Below are positions 62,543-64,000 of a DNA stretch of 64,000 nucleotides, piece after piece. Position numbers and translations under genes: made by a program. Every line of letters starts with the position of its first letter. The stretch's first letter is position 1. Origin of the DNA: Aureimonas sp. SA4125 (lineage in GTDB: Bacteria > Pseudomonadota > Alphaproteobacteria > Rhizobiales > Rhizobiaceae); assembly GCF_019973775.1 (NCBI RefSeq), contig NZ_AP025032.1, positions 4,582,501-4,646,500 on the forward strand. The letters are read 5' to 3'. The notes below the pieces were generated by a model. The model was not told the origin of the DNA and ran no database searches. It worked only from the letters and a program-made list of their open reading frames with translations.

Positions 62543-64000
62543 ATGTTTCACCGCCGCCATCCCGCCCTCTGGGTCGCCGTTGCGCTGCTTGTGCTTTTCA
62601 GTCTTGCAAGCGCGGTCGGCGGCATCTGGCTGATCACGCTCGGCGGCTCCTGGTACTATGCAGCCGTGGCGATCGGCTTCGCGGCGACGGCGGCGCTGCT
62701 CGTCGCGCGCCGCCCGGCGGCCCTGTGGGTCTACGCGGCGCTGGTCGCGGGGACCCTCGTCTGGGCGCTGTGGGAGGTCGGCTTCGACTGGTGGCCGCTG
62801 GCCGCGCGCGGCGACCTGATCTTCCTTCTCGGCCTGCTGCTCCTCACGCCCTGGGTCACCCGCTCGCTGTTCGTGCCCGACGTGCGCACGGCCATGGACG
62901 GGACCGCGACGCCACCCGGCGCCTGGCGCGGCGGTGGCCTGGCCCTCAGCCTGTCGCTGCTTCTCGTGCTCGCCGTCGGCGTGACCTCCTGGTTCACCGA
63001 CCTGCACGACATCGAGGGCACCGTGCCGGAGCGCACGGCCGCGTCCAGCCCGGATGCGACCATGCCCGACGGCGAGTGGCAGGCGTATGGGCGCACCGGC
63101 ATGGGCCAGCGCTTCTCGCCGCTCACCGAGATCACGCCGGAGAATGTCGCCCTGCTCGAGACCGCCTGGACCTATGAGACCGGCGACGAGAAGCAGCCGG
63201 GCGATCCGGTCGAGACGACCTTCGAGGTGACGCCGCTGAAGATCGGCGACCGCCTTTTCCTCTGCACGCCGCACCAGAACGTCATCGCGCTCGACGCCGA
63301 CACCGGCGAGGAAGTCTGGCGCTACGATCCGAAGATCCAGGGCGCACTGGCGCTGCAGCACCTGACCTGCCGCGGCCTCTCCTACCACGCCGCATCGGCG
63401 TCGCCGGCAGCCGCGACGCAGGCCGCCGCCGCGTCGCAGGCCCCCCCGGCACCCTTGACCACCCCTGCCGACGCCACCGCGACCGCCGCAGATCCGGCCG
63501 ACCCGGACCTGCCGGTCGCAGCGGCGACCGCCGCAAACACCACCGCATCCTGCGGCGCGAAACTCTTCATGCCGACGGCCGACGGCCGCCTCATCGCCCT
63601 CAACCCCGACACCGGCGCCGTCTGCGCCGATTTTGGCGGCGGCGACGGACAGCTCGATCGCTGGTCGCAGATGCCCAACGTCAATCCCGGCGCCTATTAC
63701 TCGACATCCCCGGTCGTCGTCACCGCCAACATGATCATCGTCGCCGGCACCGTTCTGGACAATGTGTCGACGGCGGAAGCGTCGGGCGTCATTCGCGGCT
63801 ATGACGTCGATACCGGCGACCTCGTCTGGGCCTGGGACAGCGCCAAGCCCGACCAGACGGCGCCGCTGCCGGAAGGGCAGACCTACACACCGAACTCGCC
63901 GAACTCCTGGTCGATCTCGAGCGTCGACGAGGCACTGGGCATGGTCTACATCCCGATGGGCAACCAGCCGCCGGACCAGTGGGGTGGCAACCGCACGCCG
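62543..64000 (+). CDS. gcd: PQQ-dependent membrane glucose dehydrogenase (5' part)
   Basis: First 486 codons of a membrane-bound quinoprotein glucose dehydrogenase; the window ends inside the gene. AAGGA precedes the ATG. Five hydrophobic helices (about 9-31, 36-54, 59-78, 91-107, 131-150) anchor it, followed by the PQQ beta-propeller: WQAYGRTGMGQRFSPLTEI, CTPHQNVIALDADTGEEVWRY, LTCRGLSYH, MPTADGRLIALNPDTG and STSPVVV. It oxidises glucose to gluconolactone in the periplasm, passing electrons to ubiquinone. An Ala/Pro/Thr-rich insert (about residues 283-335) follows LTCRGLSYHAA and is longer than in many homologues. Confidence 0.95.
   Translation, partial: MFHRRHPALWVAVALLVLFSLASAVGGIWLITLGGSWYYAAVAIGFAATAALLVARRPAALWVYAALVAGTLVWALWEVGFDWWPLAARGDLIFLLGLLLLTPWVTRSLFVPDVRTAMDGTATPPGAWRGGGLALSLSLLLVLAVGVTSWFTDLHDIEGTVPERTAASSPDATMPDGEWQAYGRTGMGQRFSPLTEITPENVALLETAWTYETGDEKQPGDPVETTFEVTPLKIGDRLFLCTPHQNVIALDADTGEEVWRYDPKIQGALALQHLTCRGLSYHAASASPAAATQAAAASQAPPAPLTTPADATATAADPADPDLPVAAATAANTTASCGAKLFMPTADGRLIALNPDTGAVCADFGGGDGQLDRWSQMPNVNPGAYYSTSPVVVTANMIIVAGTVLDNVSTAEASGVIRGYDVDTGDLVWAWDSAKPDQTAPLPEGQTYTPNSPNSWSISSVDEALGMVYIPMGNQPPDQWGGNRTP

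Overview
GC-rich (about two-thirds G+C) chromosomal DNA from an alphaproteobacterium of the order Hyphomicrobiales (Rhizobiales). The evidence is the mdh-sucCD-sucA-odhB-lpdA operon, the htpX-rsmB-heparinase-purH block, the rho-mnmE-mnmG-rsmG-parA-parB and leuS-lptE-holA blocks, an Omp19-like lipoprotein, a 180-kDa-class NAD-glutamate dehydrogenase, and rhizobial-type intergenic repeats. The family Aurantimonadaceae fits, but that is a guess. No rRNA, tRNA or CRISPR array was seen.

Layout. 1-4.9 kb: OsmC, XerC, then a compact pair that looks like an undescribed RiPP locus (a 94-aa precursor-like peptide ending in Cys-Gly-Cys-Lys and a radical SAM enzyme), a TraB/GumN-family protein and a small secreted peptide. 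4.9-16.8 kb, minus strand: the TCA operon mdh-sucC-sucD-sucA-odhB-lpdA, carrying a VapBC-like toxin-antitoxin module between sucC and sucD, and a two-gene membrane/pentapeptide-repeat module plus SDR and MAPEG genes between odhB and lpdA. 17-22.4 kb: zapE, Omp19-like lipoprotein, beta-carbonic anhydrase, DUF429 and pdxY. 22.6-29.8 kb: LemA, two TPM-domain proteins and the giant glutamate dehydrogenase. 30-39.7 kb: a 44-aa basic peptide, an MFS transporter, purH, a heparinase-like protein, rsmB, htpX and an SDHAF4 homologue. 39.9-43.2 kb: a nuclease, a CMD-family protein, a TonB/TolA-C-terminus-like protein and a cyclopropane fatty acid synthase. 43.2-46.1 kb is a decaying accessory patch: a frameshifted Doc toxin, a 25-aa ORF with a near-perfect Shine-Dalgarno, and an IS256-family element with an 8-bp target duplication that splits a GFA-family gene. 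46.1-62.1 kb: acs, YggS, leuS-lptE-holA, DUF4424, parB-parA-rsmG-mnmG-mnmE and rho. 62.5 kb to the end: a truncated PQQ-dependent membrane glucose dehydrogenase.

Five parS or near-parS sequences (29.4, 41.8, 57.1, 59.2 and 59.6 kb) surround parAB, so this part of the chromosome is probably the segregation centromere. The most novel-looking items are the RiPP candidate, the toxin-antitoxin module with a perfect 14-bp inverted-repeat operator inside the TCA operon, and the tiny super-Shine-Dalgarno gene.
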